Source of the DNA: Mycobacterium sp. | GTDB taxonomy: Bacteria > Actinomycetota > Actinomycetes > RYN-182 | Assembly (NCBI GenBank): GCA_025965515.1 | Contig: JAOPWU010000141.1 | Span: forward strand, 1-37,053 | DNA: 37,053 bases | Direction of reading: 5' to 3' | Shown: positions 23,037 to 30,432 of the stretch, piece by piece | Layout: every line of letters starts with the position of its first letter | Numbering within the stretch: the stretch's first letter is position 1 | Translations under genes and position numbers: made by a program | Notes under the pieces: model-generated | Told to the model about the DNA's origin: nothing | The model's input: the letters and a program-made list of their open reading frames with translations, nothing else | The model's database searches: none

Positions 23037-23964
23037 GGCACGCATCATCCCGATCGGCCGCGGCGACGGGCGCGGCCGGCCCGCGGGGGAGACCCCCGCG
23101 GCGGGGGACGCGGCACAGGCGGGACCCGACTGGGAGCGCACCGTCGCGGGGGCGCTGGCGTTCCTGCGGCGGCGGCTCACGGGCGACTACGACGTCGACG
23201 AGTTCGGCTTCGACCGCGAGCTGACCGACCAGGTGCTCTACGCACCGCTGCGGCCGATCTACGAGAAGTGGTTCCGCGTCGAGACGCGTGGCCTCGACAA
23301 CGTCCCGGACACCGGCGGCGCGCTGGTCGTGTCGAACCACTCCGGCACCATCGCCATCGACGCGATCATGACGTCGCTGGCCCTCGCCGACCACCACCCC
23401 GCGCACCGGCACCTGCGGATGCTCGGCGCCGACCTGGTGTTCAGCTCCCCGGTGCTGGCGCCGCTGGCGCGCAAGCTCGGCGCCACCCTCGCCTGCAACG
23501 CGGACGCGGAGCGGCTCCTCTCGACCGGCGAGCTCGTCGGCGTGTGGCCGGAGGGCTTCAAGGGCGTCGGGAAGAACTACCGGGACCGCTACAAGCTGCA
23601 GCGGTTCGGCCGCGGCGGCTTCGTCTCCGCGGCGCTGCGGGCCGGGGTGCCGATCATCCCGTGCTCCGTGGTGGGCGCCGAGGAGAGCTACCCGATGATC
23701 GGGAACATGAAGACGCTGGCCCGCGTGCTCGGGCTGCCGTACCTCCCCGTGACGCCGACGTTCCCGCTGCTCGGGCCGCTCGGGGCGGTGCCGCTGCCGT
23801 CGAAGTGGATCATCGAGTTCGGCGAGCCGATCGCGACCGACCACCTCGGGACCGCGGCCGCCGAGGACCCCATGCTGGTGTTCAACCTGACGGACCAGGT
23901 GCGGGAGACGATCCAGCAGACGCTCTACAAGCTGCTCATGCAGCGCCGCAACGTCTTCTTCTAG
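23029..23964 (+). CDS. PlsC-like acyltransferase, attachment target of the element
   Basis: A 311-residue lysophospholipid/glycerol-3-phosphate-type acyltransferase. Motif I reads NHSGTIAID (His104, Asp111), with two residues more than the classical H-x4-D, as in Rv0502. Motif III is WPEGFKG (173-179), and VPIIPCSVVG is the fourth block. The C-terminus ends RRNVFF. The last 25 nt, including the stop, form the left repeat of the integrated element, and the same codons recur at its right end, so the element uses this 3' end as attachment site and leaves the protein whole. It overlaps the epimerase by 8 nt. Confidence 0.85.
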   Translation: MPEARIIPIGRGDGRGRPAGETPAAGDAAQAGPDWERTVAGALAFLRRRLTGDYDVDEFGFDRELTDQVLYAPLRPIYEKWFRVETRGLDNVPDTGGALVVSNHSGTIAIDAIMTSLALADHHPAHRHLRMLGADLVFSSPVLAPLARKLGATLACNADAERLLSTGELVGVWPEGFKGVGKNYRDRYKLQRFGRGGFVSAALRAGVPIIPCSVVGAEESYPMIGNMKTLARVLGLPYLPVTPTFPLLGPLGAVPLPSKWIIEFGEPIATDHLGTAAAEDPMLVFNLTDQVRETIQQTLYKLLMQRRNVFF

Positions 23965-23965
23965 G
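23940..23965. repeat. Left attachment repeat (attL core)
   Basis: Starts GCAGCGCCGCAACGTC and runs through the acyltransferase stop codon (TAG) plus one G. The only difference from the right copy is C at 23949 (G at 29322), which changes CGC to CGG, both Arg. TTGCC(A/G) words at 23983, 24046 (inverted), 24079 and 24091 may be integrase arm sites. Confidence 0.88.
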
Positions 23966-24246
23966 AGCGGCATTTCTAGTTCTTGCCAGCCGTTCGCAAC
24001 GCGTTCCAACCAGTCGTGGATCCGCAGGCCGGGTGTTGCAGGTAGTGGCAATCCTTGCGGTCCGTTCGCTTCCGCTGGTTGCCGAACTTGTTGCCACCCG
24101 ACGCGTGGACAGGCTGCGCCCGCGATGGCCCCGGGTTAGACCGGCATCAGAAGGAGTGCTGGGTTGGTCTAGCCCGGGGCCACTGCCATGGATCTGCCCG
24201 TTGCTGCCAGGCGACTTGGGCGGTCGTCGCGAGTACTCTCGGCCGC

Positions 24247-25041
24247 ATGTTGCGCAGATTTCTCTACTTGGACACGGCGAGCCTGTACGAGTACGTCGCG
24301 GCCCTGGAGGGCGGTGCGCTCACCGACTCCGTCGAGAGGGAGGTACGGAGGCGCAAGGGCGGCGGTGGCTTGGATGCGAAGCTTGTCAAGGCATCGGGCG
24401 AGGCTGGCAGCGAGAACGAGCTCACCCAGAGCAGATCCGATACAGATGCCGCTCGCTTTGATCGCCTTCTCAAGGCCGCTGCCGTGAGGGCCGAGAGCCT
24501 GGGCTGGGTCGAAGTGGCTGACCCTGACACAGATTTCCTGGGGATAGGTATCGGCGCGATGGTTTCCTGGGAATGCGATCTCTATATCCCCCAACTCTTG
24601 CAAGCTTTCAGCAAGTCGGGCGAGGCGGCCGAATCCCTTGCCATGATCCGAGACCTTCTGCCCATTGCCCAGGAGCTTGGACTCGAGACGGCAGGGATTC
24701 CAGACATAGCGAAGCTGGACGGCATGGCGGCGTTCTTGGCGGGAGTTAGCGCCAAGACCATGGTTGTTGGCGAGGATGACCCGACGGACTGGCGGATAGC
24801 TGCCCACCTTCAGGATGACTACATCAGAGGTAGCCTGGAGGGTCGTGCCAGAATAGTTGGCAAGGTGACTAAGATCATTGGAGCGGAGCAGTGGATGCCT
24901 TTCCTCGCGCTTCCTGGCATGAATCTCATCTCGCGGACGGAGCGTCGGAGATTGGAGCGCCAGGCACCGACAGCCGAGCAGGCAGACAACTATCTGAATG
25001 GCCCGGCACTGATCTTGGACCTCTTGGCCATCTTCCGCTAG
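24247..25041 (+). CDS. DUF6414-family protein (element cargo)
   Basis: A 264-residue protein with the DUF6414 opening RRFLYLDTASLYEYVAALEGG, which decides the ATG at 24247; an upstream extension to 24055 is not family-like. No membrane span is predicted by eye. Residues 20-75 are charged (REVRRRKGGGG, then EAGSENELTQSRSDTDAARF), residues 85-150 are mixed. The function of the family is unknown. GC is low (about 53% in the line at 24541) and codons unlike the host, so the gene arrived with the element. It is cargo, not a mobility function. The next gene follows after 64 nt in the same direction. Confidence 0.7.
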   Translation: MLRRFLYLDTASLYEYVAALEGGALTDSVEREVRRRKGGGGLDAKLVKASGEAGSENELTQSRSDTDAARFDRLLKAAAVRAESLGWVEVADPDTDFLGIGIGAMVSWECDLYIPQLLQAFSKSGEAAESLAMIRDLLPIAQELGLETAGIPDIAKLDGMAAFLAGVSAKTMVVGEDDPTDWRIAAHLQDDYIRGSLEGRARIVGKVTKIIGAEQWMPFLALPGMNLISRTERRRLERQAPTAEQADNYLNGPALILDLLAIFR

Positions 25042-25105
25042 GGGCAGGGGCGAGCGCAGGCGGTGAAGCTTTCGCGGAGGCATGGGCTAAGTTCGACCTC
25101 TGCCA

Positions 25106-25795
25106 TTGACAAAGCGCTTTGAGAGCGCAGCGGAGGATCCCAGCATCGGGACGTATGTCTACTCCCTAGGCGAGTTGCCGGAGCCGCCCGCCCGGTTAGG
25201 GCTCACCCTCGGCGACGCTGTCGTGAACTGTAGGGCGGCCCTAGACTATCTCGCCTGGAATCTCGCCACGCAGGGAAACGTTGTCCAGGTGACTCAACCC
25301 GACCGGATTGCCTTCCCAATATGCCACGACAAGAAGAAGTTTTCGGGAGAGGCCAAGACGCGGTTACCTGGAGTCGCGGCGATGCACCTGTCAATGGTGG
25401 AGCGCTATCAACCCTTCCGTTGGCCGGAGAATCAGCGCCGGGCGCACCCAATAGCGCTACTAAACAGGCTAGTGCGGCAAGATGAACATCGAGGCTTGCA
25501 GCTTTTGTCCGGGGCCCTCGTGGAATTCAGAGCCGACGTTCCCACTTCTTTCGCAAACTTCGAGGTCACCGCACGCTTCGTTCCTTCGGCTGCAGTCCCT
25601 CACAGCCCTGGGACGGAACTCTTGCGCATCGATGGGAGGATCTTGGACCCGTCGAGTGAGTCTGGCGTGCTTGTTCCGTGGGACATGTCAGCGGCCCTCG
25701 CCTTGGCCGGTGAGGCTCTGTTTCTGGAGACCACTCTGGAGGTCATCCGGGCGATGGTCTACCAGGTGCTCTCGGAGTTCGAGCGAGTGCTTTAG
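25106..25795 (+). CDS. Unknown protein with a LGDAVVNCRAALDYLAW core, possibly 5'-truncated
   Basis: A 229-residue protein of a widespread hypothetical family whose core usually reads GDALHNLRSALDHLAW; here it is GDAVVNCRAALDYLAW at residues 36-51. I recall such proteins with a further N-terminal helix of ~40 residues, absent here, and an in-frame TAA lies 18 nt before the TTG chosen as start. So it may be shortened, start late, or be frameshifted. Where relatives have R-x4-H, reminiscent of a HEPN pocket, this one has Tyr, so a ribonuclease role is not supported. It is low-GC cargo of the element, downstream of the DUF6414 gene. Function unknown. Confidence 0.5.
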   Translation: MTKRFESAAEDPSIGTYVYSLGELPEPPARLGLTLGDAVVNCRAALDYLAWNLATQGNVVQVTQPDRIAFPICHDKKKFSGEAKTRLPGVAAMHLSMVERYQPFRWPENQRRAHPIALLNRLVRQDEHRGLQLLSGALVEFRADVPTSFANFEVTARFVPSAAVPHSPGTELLRIDGRILDPSSESGVLVPWDMSAALALAGEALFLETTLEVIRAMVYQVLSEFERVL

Positions 25796-26328
25796 GCGAT
25801 CCTGGGACTTGGCTCGACTCAGCTCAGAAGGGGTGCTGGCGGGGATTGGCAGACACCGGCCTCAGGCAATGGGGCGGCCGCTGGGACCGGCACGATGCCG
25901 TCTGAGCGCCCCGTGAAGGACCTGGCTTATTGGAATGGGTATGAGACTACCCCTAATCAGCAGCAAGCCTCACAGTAGCGCGTGCCGATAGCCGTCCTTC
26001 CTCATCGTGGGGCCGCGAACTGCACCATGTAATGCCAGTCTGAATTCGTAGCAATGACACTGCTGGTTGGTGACATCGGCGGGTCGCGCGAGACACCTGG
26101 CGAGCAGGGGGGAGCGGATGTCGCTTTAAGGGCCCCCTAGGTTGTATCCGTGACACTGGCGGCTGCAGATATAGGCCCGGCTACCTCCGACACCAGACTT
26201 CCCAGCCATTCTCGAACCTCTTAGTTGATAAGAGGATAGTTGATAAGACCGGCTGAACCCTGGCTCCACGGCTAATCCGTACCGGGCGGCCGGTGTCAGG
26301 TGTTCCCGTCCCCGCGTTGACCGGTTAC
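25796..26328. other. Gene-free 533-nt stretch of the element
   Basis: No convincing ORF on either strand; a 67-codon minus-strand frame (25953-26156) has no ribosome site or family features. It contains a copy of TCAGAAGGGGTGCTGG (25824-25839), 15/16 identical to 24147-24162, and a 12-bp tandem repeat at 26222-26248. It lies past the 3' end of the replication gene and could hold an origin or transfer site, which is a guess. Confidence 0.4.
26222..26248. repeat. Two copies of TAGTTGATAAGA
   Basis: Exact 12-bp direct repeats at 26222-26233 and 26237-26248 (period 15), AT-rich inside a GC-rich genome and 80 nt from the end of the replication-initiator gene. Two iteron-like copies could be a protein-binding or origin site. 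Confidence 0.5.
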
Positions 26329-27159
26329 CTAGTCCGCCAGAACTGCGCCCACGATCGCTGGTCGACCTGAGGTGTAATCGAGCCGAGATGCATGCTCGTC
26401 CGTTAGAGAATCAATGAGCTTCGGCGTGTTCCACTTCGAGTACTCCCACATGCGTGCGCCGATGTCCCAGCACGCCTCATTCGTGAGAGCCGACGTCTGA
26501 CTCGTTCCCCACCTTTCCACCTCTGTGGCGCTCGCTCGCGCCTCGAAGCGAAGGTTGTACGTCCGCGCTCGTTCGCTTGATGGGGCTTGGGAGGCTTTGT
26601 TGTACAGGGTGACGACGCGAGCCTTCGTCCCTGTGTAGAGAGTCTGAGGGTCTCCATTGTCACCGAAGGCAGATGCCCACCGTGAGTAGCGCGCCTTGTG
26701 GAAAGCGTGTGCCCGAAGCCAGCCCGTCGGGTCTCCAACTGCGAAGTCCCGTGCCAGATGTAGCTTTCGCACCTTCCAATCCGCGCCGCCGTGGTATCCC
26801 TGGAGCCAGTCTTCGGTGATCGCTGCCCACTGGTCCTGCACGGCCCTAGGTGCTACAGGAGCACATTCCAGTCCGGCTTCAAACCTTCCTGGTATCCAGG
26901 TGACGGTCAGTCTCCCCGACCGTGGAGTGTAGTAGGCGAAAACCTGGTGCTCGTCCCACGAAATCCGAAGGGTGTTGACACTCGCAGCGTGAGCGGATCC
27001 GAGAGCGGGAGCGGCCTCGACCTGTGCGCTTACCTCAACTTTGTCGACACCGAATGTACGAAGGCGGAACGCCGTGTCCATAGCGTCACGAGATGACGTA
27101 GGGGGTTGGCCTGGGAAATCTGGGTTATTAGACAAAGTGGCTTTCCGGGCAGTTGTCAC
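26329..27159 (-). CDS. Putative replication initiator (Rep_trans/phage gene II-X type)
   Basis: A 276-residue protein. The order of motifs recalls rolling-circle initiators: KVRKLHLARDF (near 130), QTLYTGTKARVVTLYNKASQ (near 175), YNLRFEARAS (near 205) and WEYSKW (near 245), the last holding a possible catalytic Tyr. I recognise the pattern but cannot confirm the family. The GTG at 27159 overlaps the excisionase stop by 4 nt, favouring it over an ATG at 27081 that has no ribosome site. In actinomycete integrative elements rep and xis are often coupled, and excised circles can replicate. An alternative is a relaxase-like protein. Confidence 0.55.
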   Translation of the reverse strand: MTTARKATLSNNPDFPGQPPTSSRDAMDTAFRLRTFGVDKVEVSAQVEAAPALGSAHAASVNTLRISWDEHQVFAYYTPRSGRLTVTWIPGRFEAGLECAPVAPRAVQDQWAAITEDWLQGYHGGADWKVRKLHLARDFAVGDPTGWLRAHAFHKARYSRWASAFGDNGDPQTLYTGTKARVVTLYNKASQAPSSERARTYNLRFEARASATEVERWGTSQTSALTNEACWDIGARMWEYSKWNTPKLIDSLTDEHASRLDYTSGRPAIVGAVLAD

Positions 27160-27341
27160 TGCGAGATCCCACGCTGCACCTGGGCCGCAACCCAGGCCTC
27201 GAGGTCACACTGGCGAAAGCGGTATTGGGCCCCAAGCTTCACTGCAGGGAGGGCTGCGATGTTGCGGTACACCCAGGACGGGGGCTTGCTGAGGTACGCC
27301 GCCACGGCCGGGACCGTCAGAAGCGGTGGCTCGGTGATCAT
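27156..27341 (-). CDS. Excisionase-like helix-turn-helix protein
   Basis: A 61-residue MerR-type/HTH_17 protein. The HTH is LLTVPAVAAYLSKPPSWVYR followed by the wing VKLGAQYRFRQCDLEAWVAA, typical of Xis-like directionality factors and AlpA regulators. AGGAG lies 6-7 nt before the ATG at 27341. It overlaps the replication gene by 4 nt and is divergent from the regulator-integrase pair across 99 nt. Likely roles are to bend DNA for excision and possibly to regulate int. Assignment is from size, motif and place. Confidence 0.8.
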   Translation of the reverse strand: MITEPPLLTVPAVAAYLSKPPSWVYRNIAALPAVKLGAQYRFRQCDLEAWVAAQVQRGISQ

Positions 27342-27373
27342 GTCTTCTCCTAGGCTCAGCCCAGGGGCAGACG

Positions 27374-27407
27374 CACCCTGGTCCCGCTAACAACACCCTG
27401 GTACTGT
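27374..27407 (+). promoter_or_regulatory. Repeated CACCCTGGT motif and candidate promoter of the regulator-integrase pair
   Basis: CACCCTGGT occurs at 27374-27382 and 27394-27402, 20 bp apart (two helical turns). The second copy runs into TACTGT (27402-27407), a TAnnnT -10. The -35 side (TGGTCC, 17 nt upstream) falls in the first copy. A protein bound to both would block the promoter, so this may be the operator of the 196-residue regulator or the Xis-like protein. Confidence 0.45.
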
Positions 27408-27440
27408 CTCCTTGTTCCCACCCACTCAGGAGGAGGCCGC

Positions 27441-28031
27441 ATGGCCGTTGTACGGAGACCAAGACCCGAGCCCGTGACCCTGCCGCTCGACGAGGACTGG
27501 GAAGTCGTGGCCACGTTCGCCCGAGCGCCGGGCCGACTCGTCATCGAGTCGCTGCTGGTCCGTCCCATCGACGGCCTCCCGTCGCTGAGCGGGCTCACCA
27601 GTGAGGTGCTGCGGAAGGTGTCGCTCGGCCGCATCCTGCAAGCCGCCAACCCGGGGCTCCCGGCAGGGGCACTAGAAGAAGACCCCAGTGACGAGGACCT
27701 CGGGAAGGCCACTCGGGTACTCCTTCGCATGATCGCCCAGCAACTCCACCGAGGACCGGGCTCAGCCGAGGCCAATGCGCGGGCGCTGGCCGCCTTCGCG
27801 CAGGCCTACCTAGACCTCACCGAGGCGGGCGAGCGGCACCCAATCGCTGCACTCGCGGAGGAGTTCGGGATCAGCTCGGGGACAGCCGCCCAACGGATCA
27901 AAACGGCGCGCAGCCGAGGACTACTGACCAGTCCCGAGCCCGGAAGGGTCGGTGGCGAACTCACTCAGGCCGGACGCCAGCTACTCCAGGACGTGCAAGA
28001 CATGCGAAACCGAGGACAGGAGAAGTCGTGA
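27441..28031 (+). CDS. HTH regulator upstream of the integrase
   Basis: A 196-residue protein often found beside actinobacterial integrases. The C-terminal HTH is clear: HPIAALAEEFGISSGTAAQR followed by IKTARSRGLL. The N-terminal ~130 residues are a mixed helical domain with no recognised motif. AGGAGGAGG sits 7-8 nt before the ATG at 27441, the best ribosome site in the element. It overlaps the integrase by 4 nt (GTGA), so both are cotranslated. It probably represses or tunes int and the divergent xis-rep operon through the repeated CACCCTGGT site. Confidence 0.7.
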   Translation: MAVVRRPRPEPVTLPLDEDWEVVATFARAPGRLVIESLLVRPIDGLPSLSGLTSEVLRKVSLGRILQAANPGLPAGALEEDPSDEDLGKATRVLLRMIAQQLHRGPGSAEANARALAAFAQAYLDLTEAGERHPIAALAEEFGISSGTAAQRIKTARSRGLLTSPEPGRVGGELTQAGRQLLQDVQDMRNRGQEKS

Positions 28032-29233
28032 GCAACGACAGCAAGACGAAGCGAGCTGCGCACGGGCAAGGCGGCGTCTACGCCTACAAGGTTGCTGCAG
28101 GGACCAGATATCGAGTGGTCTGGTGGATCCTCGATGCCGAGACGGGGGTGAAGTCGCAGCGCAGCAAGCGCGGTTTCCGGACGCAGAAGGAAGCGGTTGC
28201 GTTCCGACGAGAAGTGGCTCGTGACGCTGACCTCGGGAGACAACTCAGCCGACGGGTGATGACCCTCTCCGACTTCGCGGCAGACTGGCTGCCTCGTCTA
28301 CAGGTCAGGGAGAGCACGCGCAAGATTTACAGCACTCGGCTGCGTCGATCTGTCGAGCCGCGTCTCGGGCGGGTGCTGCTGACCAAGCTCACTCCCTCCA
28401 TGATCGACAGGCTCTACCGGGAGTTGGAGGCATCCGGGGGTCGGGACGGAGCTCCGATGTCCCCTGCGACGTTGTCGCTCACGCATACGGTTCTGCGCCG
28501 CTTGCTGGCCCAGGCGGTGAAGGACAAGCTGATCGGCGGTAACCCCACCGACTCCGTGACGGCTCCCACAGCGCCGAAGGCCGGAGCCGCTCACTGGCAG
28601 GTCTGGAACGCTGACCAGGTGAAGGCCTTCTTGGCCGCAGCATCTGAGCACAAGTGGTACTCACTCTGGGTCACGTATGCGATGACCGCTCTTCGCCGAG
28701 GGGAGGGCTTGGGGCTGAGGTGGTCTGATGTGGACTTCGAACGACGGAAGCTGACTGTGTTCCGATCGGTTGGGCGCAGCGAAGGTCTGGTCGTTGGGCC
28801 GACGAAGTCCGGCCGCGCGCGAAGCCTGGACCTGGATGACCACACGATCAAAGTCCTGAGGCAGCACCGGGTGAGGGAGGGAGAACGCCTCCTTGCTCAG
28901 GGACGGTCGTTCGACCCGCAGTCGTACATCTGGCAGACGGAGGCTGGGCGTCCGATCGGCCCCAGCAGCGTCAACCGCCACTTCAAGAAGCTCATCGTTC
29001 GAGCTAACTCAGGCCTGGGCGATGATCAGCAGCTGCCCGACATCCGGCTACACGACCTCCGGCACAGCTGGGCCACCTTGGCCTTCCAGAGGCATGCCCC
29101 CGTGAACGTGGTGCAGCAACGCTTGGGCCACGCGAGCCCCAGCATCACGTTGAACGTCTACGGCCACGCGACGGAGACGATGCAGCAGCAGGCAGCTTCG
29201 GACGTGGCCGAGGCCGTCTTCGGCATGCGCTAG
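28028..29233 (+). CDS. Tyrosine-family site-specific integrase
   Basis: A 401-residue phage-type integrase. It has an N-terminal arm-binding region (GGVYAYKVAAGTRYRVVWW), a SAM-like core-binding domain (MTLSDFAADWLPRLQVREST) and a catalytic domain. Catalytic residues are Arg224 (or 223) in ALRRGEGLGL, Lys260 in VGPTKSGRA, HDLRH (His342, Arg345), LGHAS (His368) and Tyr378 in LNVYGH. All are present, so the enzyme looks active. The gene ends 80 nt from the right repeat. It is expected to join attP to the 3' end of the acyltransferase gene, and the element-specific regulator overlaps its start. Confidence 0.92.
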   Translation: MSNDSKTKRAAHGQGGVYAYKVAAGTRYRVVWWILDAETGVKSQRSKRGFRTQKEAVAFRREVARDADLGRQLSRRVMTLSDFAADWLPRLQVRESTRKIYSTRLRRSVEPRLGRVLLTKLTPSMIDRLYRELEASGGRDGAPMSPATLSLTHTVLRRLLAQAVKDKLIGGNPTDSVTAPTAPKAGAAHWQVWNADQVKAFLAAASEHKWYSLWVTYAMTALRRGEGLGLRWSDVDFERRKLTVFRSVGRSEGLVVGPTKSGRARSLDLDDHTIKVLRQHRVREGERLLAQGRSFDPQSYIWQTEAGRPIGPSSVNRHFKKLIVRANSGLGDDQQLPDIRLHDLRHSWATLAFQRHAPVNVVQQRLGHASPSITLNVYGHATETMQQQAASDVAEAVFGMR

Positions 29234-29312
29234 TTGCCGCTGGTGTTGCCAGAAGCGCTTCGGAGCACGTAGCTATCAGAGTCTCTGCAGGTCAGAGCGA
29301 TGCAGGAGCGTG

Positions 29313-29338
29313 GCAGCGCCGGAACGTCTTCTTCTAGG
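29313..29338. repeat. Right attachment repeat (attR core)
   Basis: A second copy of the acyltransferase 3' codons, starting GCAGCGCCGGAACGTC. It encodes the same RRNVFF-stop end with a synonymous Arg codon. TTGCCG at 29234 and TTGCCA at 29246 lie on the element side. Confidence 0.88.
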
Positions 29339-29346
29339 TCGCCCGC

Positions 29347-30369
29347 TCAGCTCCAGCGCCTCCGCAGCGGCGCGCCGACGGCCGTCGCCACGGTCCACCG
29401 CCGGCGACGCGTCGCCGGCTGCGTCACGGCCTGCCACCAGCGCCGCTCGGCGGCCGTCGCCCGCCGGTGCAGGGCCACGCCCGCCACGGTCGCCCCGATG
29501 ACCGCGCCGGTGCCGCCCGCGGCCGGCACCGCGATACGCAGCGCCTTCCGGCCGTTGCGGAAGTCGCGCACGGGCCAGTCGTGCTCGCGCGCGTACGCCT
29601 TGAGTTCACTGTCCGGGTTGATGGCCACGGGGAAGCCGACCGCCGTCAGCATCGGCAGGTCGTTGATCGAGTCGCTGTAGGCGGTGCAGCGCGCCAGGTC
29701 GAGCCCCTCGCGGGCGGCGAGGGCCCGGATGGCCTCGGCCTTCGCCGGGCCGTGCAGGGGCTCGCCGACCAGCCGGCCCGTGTAGATGCCGTCGTGGATC
29801 TCCGCGACGGTGCCCAGCGCGCCGGTGAAGTCCAGCCGGTGCGCGATCACCTGCGCCAGCTCGACCGGCGTCGCCGTCACCAGCCACACCCGCTGGCCCG
29901 CGTCGAGGTGCTGCTGCGCCAGCGCCCGCGTGCCGGACCAGACGCGCTCGGCGAGCCGCTCCTCCCAGATCTCGTCCCCGAACCGGGCGATGTCGGCGGC
30001 GGGCTTGCCGCGCACGAACGCCAGCGCGGCCTCGCGCACGTCCGCGATGCCCTGCAGGTCCTCGGCGCCGCCGACCCGGAAGGCCACCTGCTGCCAGACC
30101 ATCGAGGCGACGTCGCGGCCGGTGAAGAACTTACGGCTGGCGAGGCCCCGGGCGAAGTGGTAGATCGACGCGCCCATGATCAGGGTGTTGTCGACGTCGA
30201 AGAACGCGGCGACCGCCGGGTCCGCCGGGGACGTCGACCGGGCGGGCAGCATCTCGACGTCGGCCTTCGCCGCGCTGGCGACACCCGCAAGAACGGCGCT
30301 GACGCCGTCGTCCGTCGCGTCCTGTCCCCGCCTGCGGCGCAGGTGGGGCAACCGCCCCCGCACTCTCAC
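29347..30369 (-). CDS. HAD-IB family hydrolase, SerB1-like
   Basis: A 340-residue HAD-superfamily phosphatase. Motif I is FFDVDNTLIMG (Asp58, Asp60), motif II WLVTATP, and motif III with the distal acid is YSDSINDLPML. The family tag HAD-IB/SerB-like is supported by the cap helices between motifs I and II. An N-terminal ~50-residue basic region (RGRLPHLRRRRGQ) and a C-terminal extension of ~70 residues with a hydrophobic span (GTGAVIGATVAGVAL) suggest membrane association. Rv0505c is the remembered counterpart. The substrate may be phosphoserine or a lysophospholipid-type phosphate. A GTG at 30369 starts it. It is convergent with the element. Confidence 0.82.
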   Translation of the reverse strand: MRVRGRLPHLRRRRGQDATDDGVSAVLAGVASAAKADVEMLPARSTSPADPAVAAFFDVDNTLIMGASIYHFARGLASRKFFTGRDVASMVWQQVAFRVGGAEDLQGIADVREAALAFVRGKPAADIARFGDEIWEERLAERVWSGTRALAQQHLDAGQRVWLVTATPVELAQVIAHRLDFTGALGTVAEIHDGIYTGRLVGEPLHGPAKAEAIRALAAREGLDLARCTAYSDSINDLPMLTAVGFPVAINPDSELKAYAREHDWPVRDFRNGRKALRIAVPAAGGTGAVIGATVAGVALHRRATAAERRWWQAVTQPATRRRRWTVATAVGAPLRRRWS

Positions 30370-30432
30370 CGGACTCCCGCCTCGTGCACCGAACCACCCC
30401 GCGCATGGTGGTCCGCGCGGACGGCAGCAAGC

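Larger units (their letters stand above)
23940..29338. mobile_element. Integrated element of ~5.4 kb (int-xis-rep type)
   Basis: Bounded by 26-bp direct repeats (25/26 identical) at 23940-23965 and 29313-29338. It carries, left to right, a DUF6414 gene, an unknown gene, a putative replication initiator, an excisionase-like gene, an HTH regulator and a tyrosine integrase next to the right end. GC is clearly lower than in the flanks. Without it, the acyltransferase and HAD stops would be convergent about 8 bp apart. The gene set resembles a small actinomycete integrative and conjugative element, but no Tra/FtsK-like transfer gene is present, so it may be non-conjugative or mobilisable. Confidence 0.88.

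Noticed and set aside
25953-26156. A 67-codon frame in the gene-free part of the element
   Set aside because: No ribosome site, no motif and biased composition; not supported as a gene.
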